Assembly (NCBI GenBank): GCA_029941905.1
Contig: JAPYTQ010000021.1
Location: 1-64,000 of the forward strand
Reading direction: 5' to 3'
Length of the DNA stretch: 64,000 nt
DNA from: JAHRVQ01 sp029941905
Lineage (GTDB): Bacteria; Pseudomonadota; Gammaproteobacteria; Pseudomonadales; Azotimanducaceae
Shown here: positions 44,232 through 53,151 of the stretch, in pieces
How positions within the stretch are numbered: position 1 is the first letter of the stretch
Layout: each line of letters starts with the position of its first letter
Translations under genes and position numbers: made by a program
The notes under the pieces: model-generated
The model's input: the letters and a program-made list of their open reading frames with translations, nothing else
Told to the model about the DNA's origin: nothing
The model's database searches: none

Positions 44232-44870
44232 TCAATTCAAGTCTCTTTCTTTTGTCCCAACCACTAACCAGAGTGGGTCCGCGTTCGGTGGTGATCGATC
44301 AACGGTCTCGATGCTGCTGAACTCTCCTGCCTGGTGCATATAGGCGGAAACCAGGCGAAAACGATCCGCCGGTGGCAGCACGTGGAAAGCGTAAATCGCT
44401 TTGGTGGGGAACAGGCGATGTGACATCGCGACAATACATTTACCGCCCGGTGAGAGGATTCTGCTTATCTCCTTAAAAACCTCAAATGGTCTGATCAGGT
44501 ACTGTATGGAGACGGCAATTGTAACGGCATCAAAACTGTGGTCGGCAAAGTCGAGTTGCGGATTGTCGTTGAGGTTTTGTACGACGTAAGAATCAAGCTG
44601 CGGGTTGCCTTTCAGTTCGTCGGCATTCATCCCAAGCCCTGCCACCTGATGGTAATTGATTTCCTGGGGCAGATGGGAGATCCATGATGACATCAGGTCG
44701 AGCAGGCGAAACGACCCGGGAAGCGTTTCTCGATAATAATGGGTCAGGTTGTGGATGGTGGCATCGTCGATATGAGTCGTGAACCTGGGAGACTCATAAA
44801 ACAACTCATCGGAAGATTCATCTTCTCTTTCGAAGAATTGATCTGGCAGGTTATCGTGAAAGTTGTTCAT
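44232..44870 (-). CDS. SAM-dependent class I methyltransferase
   Basis: 212 residues from ATG 44870; an in-frame ATG at 44972 would add 34 poorly conserved-looking residues and cannot be excluded. Methyltransf_11 features: FRLLDLMSSWISHLP (motif I, with LDLMSS in place of the usual DxGxG), DFADHSFDAVTIAVSIQYL (motif II/post) and EISRILSPGGKCIVAMSHRLF. The glycine-poor motif I is unusual. Substrate unknown. Divergent from the DAO oxidoreductase gene. Confidence 0.72.
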   Translation of the reverse strand: MNNFHDNLPDQFFEREDESSDELFYESPRFTTHIDDATIHNLTHYYRETLPGSFRLLDLMSSWISHLPQEINYHQVAGLGMNADELKGNPQLDSYVVQNLNDNPQLDFADHSFDAVTIAVSIQYLIRPFEVFKEISRILSPGGKCIVAMSHRLFPTKAIYAFHVLPPADRFRLVSAYMHQAGEFSSIETVDRSPPNADPLWLVVGTKERDLN

Positions 44871-45070
44871 CCGTAGTAATTGCCTGGGTTTTTTTTCGAG
44901 TGTACTGGCTGTGAGTTTCGGCGTAAACCGGTACGAGCATCCTGAGAAAAAAGGGTCACCGTTGCATTGCATCCGTAAGTGATTTGTACGACGGTTTGTA
45001 AGACAATGTTACAACTCAGAAATTACAACCCGGAAGCCAGGGTAGGTTGTATTGGGAGTGAACCAGGGCA

Positions 45071-46363
45071 ATGGAGAACCAAACAGTCATTTGTGGTGCA
45101 GGCCTGGCCGGAATCGCCACAGCCTACTACCTTAGTGTTAAGTATGGGCAGAAGGATATCGTTCTACTCGATCGGTTTCTTCCGATGTCTTTCACAACCA
45201 GTAAGTCGGGAGAAAACTACCGTGACTACTGGCCCCATGCGTGCATGACAGAGTTCGTGACCCATAGCCTGGATTTAATGCATGAGTTACAGGCAGGCGA
45301 TGCATTTGAGATGCGTGAAATTGGCTACGACTTCATCAGCGAACACAAGGCAGAATTATTTCCTTCGTCATATGAAACTTCTTATGGCGAAACTACTGAT
45401 GGACAAGAGAAGGAACCGAGTAATTATCTGGTAAGGATTACAGACAGGGAACTCCTGGCATACAGCAAGCCTTATCTTGCAGATTCTGTTAACCAGGTTG
45501 TGCATGTGAAGCGGGCCGGTGTCCTTGATGTGAACGCGCTTGGGTCTTTGTTACTGGGCAAAGCAAGAAAAGCAGGCGTGGTATTCAGGCAAGCACGAAT
45601 CGAAGGTGTAAGCCAGGGGCCAGGGTCGGGTTTCAATATGTCTCTTGCCAATGGTGATAAAATTTCTACCCAACAGCTGGTGATAGCGGCCGGTCCATTC
45701 ATCGGCGAACTAGCAAGCATGCTGGGGGTCGAGCTAAGAGTAGAAAATTATCTGCAGCATAAAATTGTTATTCCCGACCCGGCAAATGCAGTTCCCCTTG
45801 ATATGCCATTTTCGATCTTTGCGGATTCCCAATACCTCCGCTGGACTGACGAAGAAAGGCTGATGATGGTGGGTGACAAGGAATATGCCCATTTGCTGGC
45901 CGAGTTTCCTCCCGGACTGCATATAAAGCCGGAAGGCCGCAACCAGATTAAATTAGGCTGGGCATTTAATCGACAGCCAGAGAAAGCATCATGGGACCCC
46001 GGCAGCAATCCGGAATTTGCAGATATTGTCCTCAGGGGCGCAAGCCGCTTTGTTCCCTCGCTTGAACAATATGTAGCCCGGGTACCAACGCCCATCAGCC
46101 ACTTTTCCGGGTACTACACGCGAACCAGGGAAAACTGGCCGATAATCGGGCCCCTCGAGATTGAGGGCTTGCATGTGGTTGGAGCGCTCTCTGGCTATGG
46201 CACTATGTCTGCCTGCAGTGCCGGTGAACTTTGCGCGGACTATATGAATGATATGGACAACACGTCATTGCCTGGTTATGCCAGATACTTTCACCCCAGG
46301 CGGTATGAGGACGTTAAAATACAACGTGAAATAGATGCCATATCAAGTGACGGTCAACTCTGA
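45071..46363 (+). CDS. FAD-dependent oxidoreductase, DAO family
   Basis: 430 residues. N-terminal dinucleotide fold ICGAGLAGIATAYYL with the acidic end at LLDRF, then the DAO-type substrate domain, and near the C-terminus GPLEIEGLHVVGALSGYGTMSACSAGEL. Similar in plan to sarcosine/dimethylglycine oxidases or glycerol-3-phosphate-type amine oxidases that oxidise C-N bonds. It converges with the M20 hydrolase gene, overlapping its last 10 bases. Together they may handle an N-substituted amino acid, which is inference. Confidence 0.82.
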   Translation: MENQTVICGAGLAGIATAYYLSVKYGQKDIVLLDRFLPMSFTTSKSGENYRDYWPHACMTEFVTHSLDLMHELQAGDAFEMREIGYDFISEHKAELFPSSYETSYGETTDGQEKEPSNYLVRITDRELLAYSKPYLADSVNQVVHVKRAGVLDVNALGSLLLGKARKAGVVFRQARIEGVSQGPGSGFNMSLANGDKISTQQLVIAAGPFIGELASMLGVELRVENYLQHKIVIPDPANAVPLDMPFSIFADSQYLRWTDEERLMMVGDKEYAHLLAEFPPGLHIKPEGRNQIKLGWAFNRQPEKASWDPGSNPEFADIVLRGASRFVPSLEQYVARVPTPISHFSGYYTRTRENWPIIGPLEIEGLHVVGALSGYGTMSACSAGELCADYMNDMDNTSLPGYARYFHPRRYEDVKIQREIDAISSDGQL

Positions 46364-47577
46364 GAAATCTCCAGCAGAGTATGTAACAGCACCTGGCATC
46401 CTGCAGCACAGTGATCCATGGTGGCATGTTCCACCTCGTTGTGGCTGATACCATCCTTACAAGGGATGAAAATCATTGATGTGGGAATGACCTGTGCCAT
46501 ATAGCTGGCATCGTGACCAGCCCCGGTGATCATCTTCTGGTAGGGGAAACCGAGATTTTGCACAACCTTGTGTACTGCTTCGACGCAGTTCTCATCGAAT
46601 GCCCTGGCTGGGTATTTCCAATAACCATCAACACGGGTGTCACATTGATTGGAAAGTGTTTTTGTAAAGTTTATTAACTGCTGTTCCATCTCTTCCAGGG
46701 TGGCGTTGTCTGGATGTCGCAGGTCGACAGAAAAAACAACTTTACCTGGAATGGTATTGGGTGAACCTGGATAGCAATCAAACATTCCCACTGTGCCGCA
46801 TCCGGACGGTGTATTTACTTCGGCGATTGACTTCACTTTTAGTGCTATCTCGGCGGCAGCCATCAACGCGTCCTGACGGATCGGCATGGGTGTGGTGCCT
46901 GCGTGGGACTCTTTTCCGGTTACCGTGACGGTATACCAGCGTATCCCTTGCTGGTGGGTTACTACCCCAATCAGGTCGTTTGCGTCTTCGAGGATAGGAC
47001 CTTGTTCAATATGCACTTCAATATAAGCCCTGGCATTTGGGATGGTCGCAGGTTTATTGCCCTTGTAATCAATTCTGCTGAGTTCGTCTACAAACCTTAG
47101 CCCGTCAGCGTCACGGCAATCGTATATGTCATTGAGTTCGAAGGCCCCGGCGACAACGCCCGAACCAACCATGGCTGGTTGAAAGCGCGAACCTTCTTCG
47201 TTAGTCCAGACAACGAGTTGGATCGGATGGCTGGTTTCTATCTGGTGGTCGTTTAGAGTTCGAATAACTTCCAGACCGGACAAGACGCCATAAACACCAT
47301 CGAATTTTCCACCGGTTGGCTGGGTGTCCAGATGGCTGCCTGTCATCACAGGCTGATTTTTTACTTTTCCTGGTCGTGTGGAGAAAATATTGCCCATTTC
47401 ATCCACTTCGATCTTGCACTTAGCCTCTCTGCACCACTGAACCAGAAGGTCGCGTGCCTGCTTGTCCAGGTCTGTTAACGCGAGCCTGGCGCAACCGCCT
47501 TTTTCAGTCGCACCTATTTCGGCCATTTCCATGATGGATTGCCAGAGTCGTTCGCTGTTTATCGATAGGTTTTCCAT
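46354..47577 (-). CDS. M20-family N-carbamoyl-amino-acid / allantoate amidohydrolase
   Basis: 407 residues from ATG 47577; the frame is open to 47706 but the extension resembles no family member. Di-metal hydrolase: His-Asp in GSHLDTQPTGGKFDG, EE in TNEEGSRF, the IEQGP motif in HIEQGPILE, then the dimerisation domain and the C-terminal His in GAGHDASYMA. The family hydrolyses N-carbamoyl amino acids, ureidopropionate, allantoate or ureidoglycolate; these cannot be separated by reading. A TTGACA -35 is seen upstream at 47644-47649 (minus strand). Confidence 0.87.
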   Translation of the reverse strand: MENLSINSERLWQSIMEMAEIGATEKGGCARLALTDLDKQARDLLVQWCREAKCKIEVDEMGNIFSTRPGKVKNQPVMTGSHLDTQPTGGKFDGVYGVLSGLEVIRTLNDHQIETSHPIQLVVWTNEEGSRFQPAMVGSGVVAGAFELNDIYDCRDADGLRFVDELSRIDYKGNKPATIPNARAYIEVHIEQGPILEDANDLIGVVTHQQGIRWYTVTVTGKESHAGTTPMPIRQDALMAAAEIALKVKSIAEVNTPSGCGTVGMFDCYPGSPNTIPGKVVFSVDLRHPDNATLEEMEQQLINFTKTLSNQCDTRVDGYWKYPARAFDENCVEAVHKVVQNLGFPYQKMITGAGHDASYMAQVIPTSMIFIPCKDGISHNEVEHATMDHCAAGCQVLLHTLLEISQS

Positions 47578-47751
47578 TGAGTGGATACCGGGTACACAGA
47601 AATTGCGTGTGAAGAGGTATAAATAACGGAAATTCGTGGCGCTTGTCAATCCGTGCAGCGTCACTAACCCACTGTCTGAACATGGATCACAGGGCCAGTT
47701 TTGCATATCACCGATGTTATCGAGTTGTATAGTGTCTAAAACGATATAAAG

Positions 47752-47781
47752 TTGTGTAGAAGTGGTTTATGATTTTATAAC
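47752..47781 (+). promoter_or_regulatory. Candidate promoter of the RND efflux operon
   Basis: -35-like TTGTGT (47752-47757), 18-bp spacer, -10 TATAAC (47776-47781). The start point would be near 47788, only 16 bases before the GTG at 47804 that has a good SD. This supports GTG 47804 over the in-frame GTG at 47762. Confidence 0.4.
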
Positions 47782-47803
47782 AAATGTAAAACAGGGAAGT
47801 TTA

Positions 47804-48985
47804 GTGCGGATTTCTGAAGACAATACCTGTGCTGCTAACCAAATAAATCAAAAAGTACCCGCCCGGGCATTGTTGCTCTCACTTGCTGTCGGCTTGATGA
47901 TGGGCTGCAGTAATGAAACAGAGCAGATTGAAACAGCAGCACCAGCGGTTTCTGTCTACGTCGTAAGTTCTGAGGAGGTAGGCGTATACCTGGAATTTGT
48001 TGCCCGGACCGAGGCTTACCAGTCTGCCGATATCCAGGCGAGAGTCGAAGGTGAATTGATTAAACGTGAGTTCAAGGAAGGAACCCTGGTTGAGAAAGAC
48101 CAGCTCCTGTTCAAGATTGACCCGGTAGAATACCAGGCATCGCTCACCAAGGTGGAAGCTGAAGTATCCAGCAGTACAGTGGGTGCCGAAAATGCGAGCC
48201 GCAATCTCAAACGCGGCGAAGAATTGTCAAGAACGGGTTTCATCTCCCAGGCTGATTTGGACAAACTGGTTACGACGGCAACCCAGGCAAACGCTGCGGT
48301 TCAATCAGCCAGGGCATCAGTCGAAAAAGCAACCCTTAACTTGGCGTTTACAGAGATCAGGGCACCCTTTGCGGGTAGGATCGGTAAGGCAAACTATGAT
48401 GTGGGGAGTATCGTGGGACCCCAGAGCAATGCGCTTGCAACCATCAACGCCGTAGACCCGATCAATGTCAGCTTTCAACTGGACGAAGGTCGCTATCTCA
48501 CTTATTTACAGAATGTACAGCAGCAAGGTGAAGAGGGGGTTGCTGAACTGACTTTACGACTGCCCAACGATACCCAGTATGCCGAGACCGGAACGATTAA
48601 TTTTGCGGATACTAGTATTGATGAAAGTATGGGTACCATTGGTTTACGAGCCGAGTTTCCCAATCCTGATGGGCTGGTGTTGCCGGGCCTGTTCGTCACG
48701 TTAATGATAGAAGGTCAGGATAAGAAGCCCATGTCCCTGATACCGCAGGTAGCAGTACAGAAAAACCAGCAAGGCACATTTGTACTGGTGGTCGATGCAG
48801 AGAACAAGGTTGTTGCCCGGGTGATAAAGCTCGAACGTCGAATCAATGCCATGTGGGCCGTAGAAACCGGGTTGCAGGATGGTGAGCGCATCATTATTGA
48901 GGGTCTGCAGAAGGTGCGGCCAGGTGTTGTCGTTAGTCCCATTGACAAAACCGTGGACAAGTTATCGGGCACAATTTTACCTTGA
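47804..48985 (+). CDS. RND efflux periplasmic adaptor lipoprotein (AcrA/MexA family)
   Basis: 393 residues from GTG 47804 (SD AGGGAAG). Lipoprotein signal with lipobox LMMGC, so anchored to the inner membrane by lipid. Membrane-fusion plan: beta-barrel/lipoyl half DIQARVEGELIKREFKEGTLVEKDQLLFKID, coiled-coil hairpin about residues 100-165, second lipoyl half FTEIRAPFAGRIGKANYDVGSIVG, then C-terminal barrel. Bridges the RND pump (21 bp downstream) to an outer-membrane channel that is not encoded here. Confidence 0.92.
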   Translation: MRISEDNTCAANQINQKVPARALLLSLAVGLMMGCSNETEQIETAAPAVSVYVVSSEEVGVYLEFVARTEAYQSADIQARVEGELIKREFKEGTLVEKDQLLFKIDPVEYQASLTKVEAEVSSSTVGAENASRNLKRGEELSRTGFISQADLDKLVTTATQANAAVQSARASVEKATLNLAFTEIRAPFAGRIGKANYDVGSIVGPQSNALATINAVDPINVSFQLDEGRYLTYLQNVQQQGEEGVAELTLRLPNDTQYAETGTINFADTSIDESMGTIGLRAEFPNPDGLVLPGLFVTLMIEGQDKKPMSLIPQVAVQKNQQGTFVLVVDAENKVVARVIKLERRINAMWAVETGLQDGERIIIEGLQKVRPGVVVSPIDKTVDKLSGTILP

Positions 48986-49005
48986 AGAACTAACAGGGCC
49001 AGACA

Positions 49006-52000
49006 ATGATCTCCAAGGTCTTTATCCATCGACCCAAGTTTGCATTTGTAATATCCATTGTTATCACCATCGCCGGTCTGATTTCGATGGTTCTGCTACC
49101 GGTCAATATGTATCCGGAAATTACTCCACCCCAGGTGCAGGTTACCACGGTGTATCCTGGCGCAAGTGCGCAGGTTGTCGAAGAGTCAGTCGTCCGTCCC
49201 ATCGAAGAGCAGCTCAATGGGGTGGAAGACATGATGTATATCGAATCCACGTCTTCCAACAATGGAAGTGCCAACATCACGGTTTATTTCAAGGTCGGCA
49301 CCGACTCAAACCAGGCACAGGTGAATGTACAAAACCGCGTATCCCTTGCAGAGAATTCACTGCCTGAGGAAGTAAAGCGACAGGGTGTCGCCGTCAAGAA
49401 ACAATCCAGCAGTATGCTCATGGGTATTACGCTGTATTCCGAAACGGATGCGATTGACGATATTTTCCTGAGCAACTATGTGACTAACTACCTCACGGAG
49501 CCACTAGGCCGCATTCCGGGGATCGCAGCGGCCACAGTGATGGGAGAAAAAACCTATTCCATGCGCATATGGATGCGGCCAGACAAGATGTCCTCGTTGG
49601 GGATCACCGTTGGAGATGTCCAGGCCAGTTTAAGAGAACAAAACCTGATTGTCGCGGCAGGCAAGTTAGGTGCGAGTCCGTCGCCAGCGAATCAGCAGTT
49701 TGAATATTCGATCCAGGCCCAGGGTCGTCTCAGAACTCCTGAAGAGTTTGGCCAGACCATTCTGCGTGCCAGGCGGGATGGTAACTTTGTGCGTCTGGCA
49801 GATGTTGCACGGATTGAATTAGCATCCCAGGATTATGGGATTGCCGCCAGGCGAAACAACCGAGACACGGCATTTCTGGTGATCTATCAACTGCCGGAGG
49901 CTAACGCGGGCCAGGTGGCCAGACTGGTTAAGGCAGAGATGGCGCAACTGGCGACCAGATTCCCTGATGGATTACACTACGACATACCTTTTGACACCAC
50001 AAAGTTTATCGAGCGATCGATAAACGAAGTCATTGTCACCCTGTTCCAGGCAGTGGCGCTGGTGATTCTGGTGGTTTTTTTGTTTTTACAAAACTTGCGG
50101 GCAACTCTTATCCCTGCTATTGCGATTCCCGTTTCACTGATCGGTACCTTCGCGTTCATGAATGTCATGGGCTACTCCATCAACACCATCACGTTATTTG
50201 GCCTGGTGCTGGCCATCGGTATCGTTGTTGATGATGCAATCATAGTGATCGAAAACGTTGAGCGTATCCTGAAAGAGGAAAAACTGCCCATCAAACAGGC
50301 TGTTGAAAAGGCGATGCAACAGGTGACAGGTCCAATAATTGCGACCACACTGGTATTGATGGCTGTTTTTGTTCCTGTGGCATTTATGCCGGGCATCACT
50401 GGTGAGCTGTACAAACAGTTTTCTGTCACCATTTCCTTTGCGGTGCTTATTTCGTCTGTCAATGCTCTGACCCTGAGCCCCGCATTGTGCAGCGTGCTGT
50501 TAGGAGGAGGGATGAAACCGATAAGAGCCCTGACGTTTATTGAAGTTGGGATTAGCCGACTGACAAGTGGCTATACCTTGGTTGTGGGTGGCCTGTTAAG
50601 TCGCGCGGGTCGGTTTGGATTGTTCGCGCTTGTTCTTTTCATTGCAACCGGCTGGTTAATGTCATCTGTGCCGACATCATTTGTTCCCGGTGAAGACCAG
50701 GGATATCTTTTTGTTGACGTCCAGTTACCCGACGCGGCATCCACGAATCGTACCGAAAGGGTCATGGAAAAAATCACCAGAACTGTTTTAGCTGACCCGG
50801 CGGTAACTGATATTATTACAGTGGCAGGTTCTTCGCTCTTAGGCGGCCCCGCTTCGAACAATGGTTTGGCGATTATTGTCTTAAAGGACTGGGAGGAGCG
50901 GACTGATCCGAGCCTGAGTCTGCGAAGCATTATTTACAGGTTAATGGGCCAGCTCTGGAGCATGCCGGATGCCCAGATCATGGTCTTTAACCCGCCTCCC
51001 ATTCCTGGCCTGGGAACCAGTTCCGGGTTCGAGTTCAGGCTTCAGGACAGTGAGGGTCGTGATCCAGCCTTGCTGGCGCAAATCATGAATGGATTGATAT
51101 ATGATGCGAATCAGGACCCAACCTTAAGCCGAGTGTTCAGCACCTTCCGCGCTAATGTACCGCAGTACTTTATCGAGATAGATCGCAATAAGGCAAAAGC
51201 GCAGGGTGTCGCGCTCAGCGATGTATTCCTGACATTGCAGGGTCAACTGGGATCGTTGTACATCAACGACTTTAATCAGTTTGGTCGTACCTATCGGGTG
51301 ATGATCCAGGCAGAAGGTGAGTTTCGTGCCGAACCGTTGGACTTGAGGCACTACTATGTTCGAAACACCGATGGGGATATGGTGCCATTGAGTACCCTTG
51401 GTTCACTTCAACCAATCCTCGGACCGAGCAGCATCAATCACTTTAATCTTTATCGAAGTGCGAGCATTACTGGCCAATCAACCGCAGGTCATTCCAGCGG
51501 TGAGGCCATATCGGCAATGCAGGCACTGGCTGAAAATCTGCCTGCCGGTTATGTCTATGACTGGGCAGGCCAATCACGTCAAGAGATTGAGGCTGGTGAT
51601 ATTGCACCGATACTGATGGCTCTGGCGATTATCTTTGTCTACCTGTTTTTAGTTGCTCAGTACGAGAGCTGGTCGATTCCTTTTTCGGTAATCGGTGCAG
51701 TTCCGTTGGCCTTGTTCGGTGCGATACTGGCGCTTTACCTGGTCGGAATGGCTAACAACATCTATGCGCAGGTTGGGCTGGTACTTCTAATCGGTTTGTC
51801 GACAAAAACAGCCATACTCATTGTAGAGTTCGCCATGGATCTCCGGTCATCGGGGGAGAGTATTTTGAGTGCTGCGACAAACGCCGCGCGACTTCGCTTC
51901 AGGGCTGTGTTAATGACAGCTTTTTCGTTTGTGCTGGGAGTTTTACCGCTTGTGTTTGCAACCGGTGCTGGTGCAGCAAGTCGAGTTTCACTGGGGGTCA

Positions 52001-52134
52001 CGGTGTTGGCAGGAATGTTGGCTGCCACCCTGTTGGGTACGCTGCTGATACCAGTGTTTTACCTGTTGGTACAGGGGTTGCGGGAACGTATCAAGGGTGT
52101 GCCGGGAGTCTCGGGAACCTCTGATTTTACCTAG
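49006..52134 (+). CDS. RND multidrug efflux pump, HAE1 (AcrB/MexB) family
   Basis: 1042 residues, full length. 12 spans, two large periplasmic loops. Proton-relay Asp pair in the fourth span segment (LAIGIVVDDAIIVIENVER), Lys partner in the tenth-span region (LIGLSTKTAILIVEFA), and the signature GxxxxPPxxQVTTVYPGAS near residue 35 (ITPPQVQVTTVYPGAS). Exports drugs, solvents or other hydrophobic compounds using the proton gradient. Its stop codon lies in the loop of a strong hairpin. Confidence 0.95.
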   Translation: MISKVFIHRPKFAFVISIVITIAGLISMVLLPVNMYPEITPPQVQVTTVYPGASAQVVEESVVRPIEEQLNGVEDMMYIESTSSNNGSANITVYFKVGTDSNQAQVNVQNRVSLAENSLPEEVKRQGVAVKKQSSSMLMGITLYSETDAIDDIFLSNYVTNYLTEPLGRIPGIAAATVMGEKTYSMRIWMRPDKMSSLGITVGDVQASLREQNLIVAAGKLGASPSPANQQFEYSIQAQGRLRTPEEFGQTILRARRDGNFVRLADVARIELASQDYGIAARRNNRDTAFLVIYQLPEANAGQVARLVKAEMAQLATRFPDGLHYDIPFDTTKFIERSINEVIVTLFQAVALVILVVFLFLQNLRATLIPAIAIPVSLIGTFAFMNVMGYSINTITLFGLVLAIGIVVDDAIIVIENVERILKEEKLPIKQAVEKAMQQVTGPIIATTLVLMAVFVPVAFMPGITGELYKQFSVTISFAVLISSVNALTLSPALCSVLLGGGMKPIRALTFIEVGISRLTSGYTLVVGGLLSRAGRFGLFALVLFIATGWLMSSVPTSFVPGEDQGYLFVDVQLPDAASTNRTERVMEKITRTVLADPAVTDIITVAGSSLLGGPASNNGLAIIVLKDWEERTDPSLSLRSIIYRLMGQLWSMPDAQIMVFNPPPIPGLGTSSGFEFRLQDSEGRDPALLAQIMNGLIYDANQDPTLSRVFSTFRANVPQYFIEIDRNKAKAQGVALSDVFLTLQGQLGSLYINDFNQFGRTYRVMIQAEGEFRAEPLDLRHYYVRNTDGDMVPLSTLGSLQPILGPSSINHFNLYRSASITGQSTAGHSSGEAISAMQALAENLPAGYVYDWAGQSRQEIEAGDIAPILMALAIIFVYLFLVAQYESWSIPFSVIGAVPLALFGAILALYLVGMANNIYAQVGLVLLIGLSTKTAILIVEFAMDLRSSGESILSAATNAARLRFRAVLMTAFSFVLGVLPLVFATGAGAASRVSLGVTVLAGMLAATLLGTLLIPVFYLLVQGLRERIKGVPGVSGTSDFT

Positions 52135-52146
52135 TCAGAGGTTCCC
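52113..52146. terminator. 12-bp perfect hairpin around the RND pump stop codon
   Basis: GGGAACCTCTGA (52113-52124) and TCAGAGGTTCCC (52135-52146) are perfect complements; the 10-base loop contains the TAG stop. It separates the RND operon from the convergent SDR gene, so it can serve both strands. No T-run follows, so mechanism is uncertain, but the stem is very stable. Confidence 0.6.
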
Positions 52147-52162
52147 TAACAGCCTGCCAGGG

Positions 52163-52963
52163 CTACTCCCTGTCAGGATCTGTCACCTCGTATTCGTCGG
52201 CGATCTCGTTCACCGTGTAGATCCCGCCGGTTTTTGCAATAACGTTGTCGTCCATAGCCAGGGCAGCAATGACGCGTCCTGAAAAACGCACGGACTGTGC
52301 AACTTCAGGATCCAAAGGTGGCATTTTACCTGACGCTACCTGCTCCAGGATGAATTCTGTTTTTACTTTCGACGGTGACAGGGACAACGCCACGCAGTTA
52401 TATTCTCTTAGTTCTTTGGCGAAATCCTCTGCCATTCGATCGACACCGGCCTTACCCACACCGTAGGATGTGCTGAATACGTAGCCCCGCCCACCTCTTG
52501 ACGAGATATTCACAATCAGACCGCTACGCTGTCTCACCATCATGGGCGCGCCCAGAACTGATGCGACATAGTATCCCCGCAAGCCAACACCGCACTGGTC
52601 GTCCCAGACTGAGATAGGATGTTCCCAGAATCCACCCGTCAGTGCCGGGGGATTCGGGATCTGGTAGACGTTATTGACCAGAATATCGAGCCGATGCTGC
52701 TCACGTTCAACCTGTTCGAACAAGCTGCGCACCTCGGCATCGTTGTTGTGATCCACTCTTACCGGGATACCTTTACCGCCAAATTCGGTGACTGCTGCAG
52801 CGGTCGCTTCAATGGTCAGCTTGCCTGGAGGGTGCTGAGAACGACTGCTGCGCCCGGTGACGTACACGGTAGCACCATGCTCACCCAGACCTTCTGCGAT
52901 ACCCTTACCAATGCCGCGGGATGCACCGGTCACAACGGCGACTTTACCTTTCAGGTCCTGCAT
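52163..52963 (-). CDS. Short-chain dehydrogenase/reductase, DHRS1-like
   Basis: 266 residues. TGASRGIGKGIAEGL cofactor motif, LDILVNNVYQ, catalytic Ser in NISSRGGRGY and Tyr/Lys in SYGVGKAGVDR. The insert between the NNxY and Ser motifs and the GVGKAGxDRMAxD helix are typical of DHRS1-type SDRs. Divergent from the first Baeyer-Villiger-type gene, sharing a 188-bp promoter region with several dyads; a ketone made by this SDR could be the substrate of those oxygenases, which is inference. Confidence 0.85.
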   Translation of the reverse strand: MQDLKGKVAVVTGASRGIGKGIAEGLGEHGATVYVTGRSSRSQHPPGKLTIEATAAAVTEFGGKGIPVRVDHNNDAEVRSLFEQVEREQHRLDILVNNVYQIPNPPALTGGFWEHPISVWDDQCGVGLRGYYVASVLGAPMMVRQRSGLIVNISSRGGRGYVFSTSYGVGKAGVDRMAEDFAKELREYNCVALSLSPSKVKTEFILEQVASGKMPPLDPEVAQSVRFSGRVIAALAMDDNVIAKTGGIYTVNEIADEYEVTDPDRE

Positions 52964-52989
52964 GGTTTTGGCTGCTCCTTTTCGTGAAC

Positions 52990-53063
52990 ATGATGAACAT
53001 CATTCACACTGTGAATTTCGGAACAGTATACTTAATCAACGTGTATCAACGTATATAAACACG
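52990..53063. promoter_or_regulatory. Cluster of dyads between SDR and monooxygenase genes
   Basis: ATGATG-AA-CATCAT (52990-53003) touches ATTCACA-C-TGTGAAT (53002-53016); both are perfect dyads. Then ATCAACGT occurs twice 10 bp apart (53035 and 53045) inside a CGTGT (53040-53044) / ACACG (53059-53063) inverted pair. Position suggests regulators acting on both divergent genes; none is encoded next to it. Confidence 0.5.
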
Positions 53064-53151
53064 ATTACTGTAACTCGACTCCGTAATCCCGCGTCCTTAT
53101 ACTCTGACGAGATAAATTTTATCAACAATCAATTCAATCAGTGTAGTTGCG

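Noticed and set aside
48879..49367. 162-residue plus-strand frame across the RND adaptor-pump junction
   Set aside because: Runs through two clear genes in another frame.
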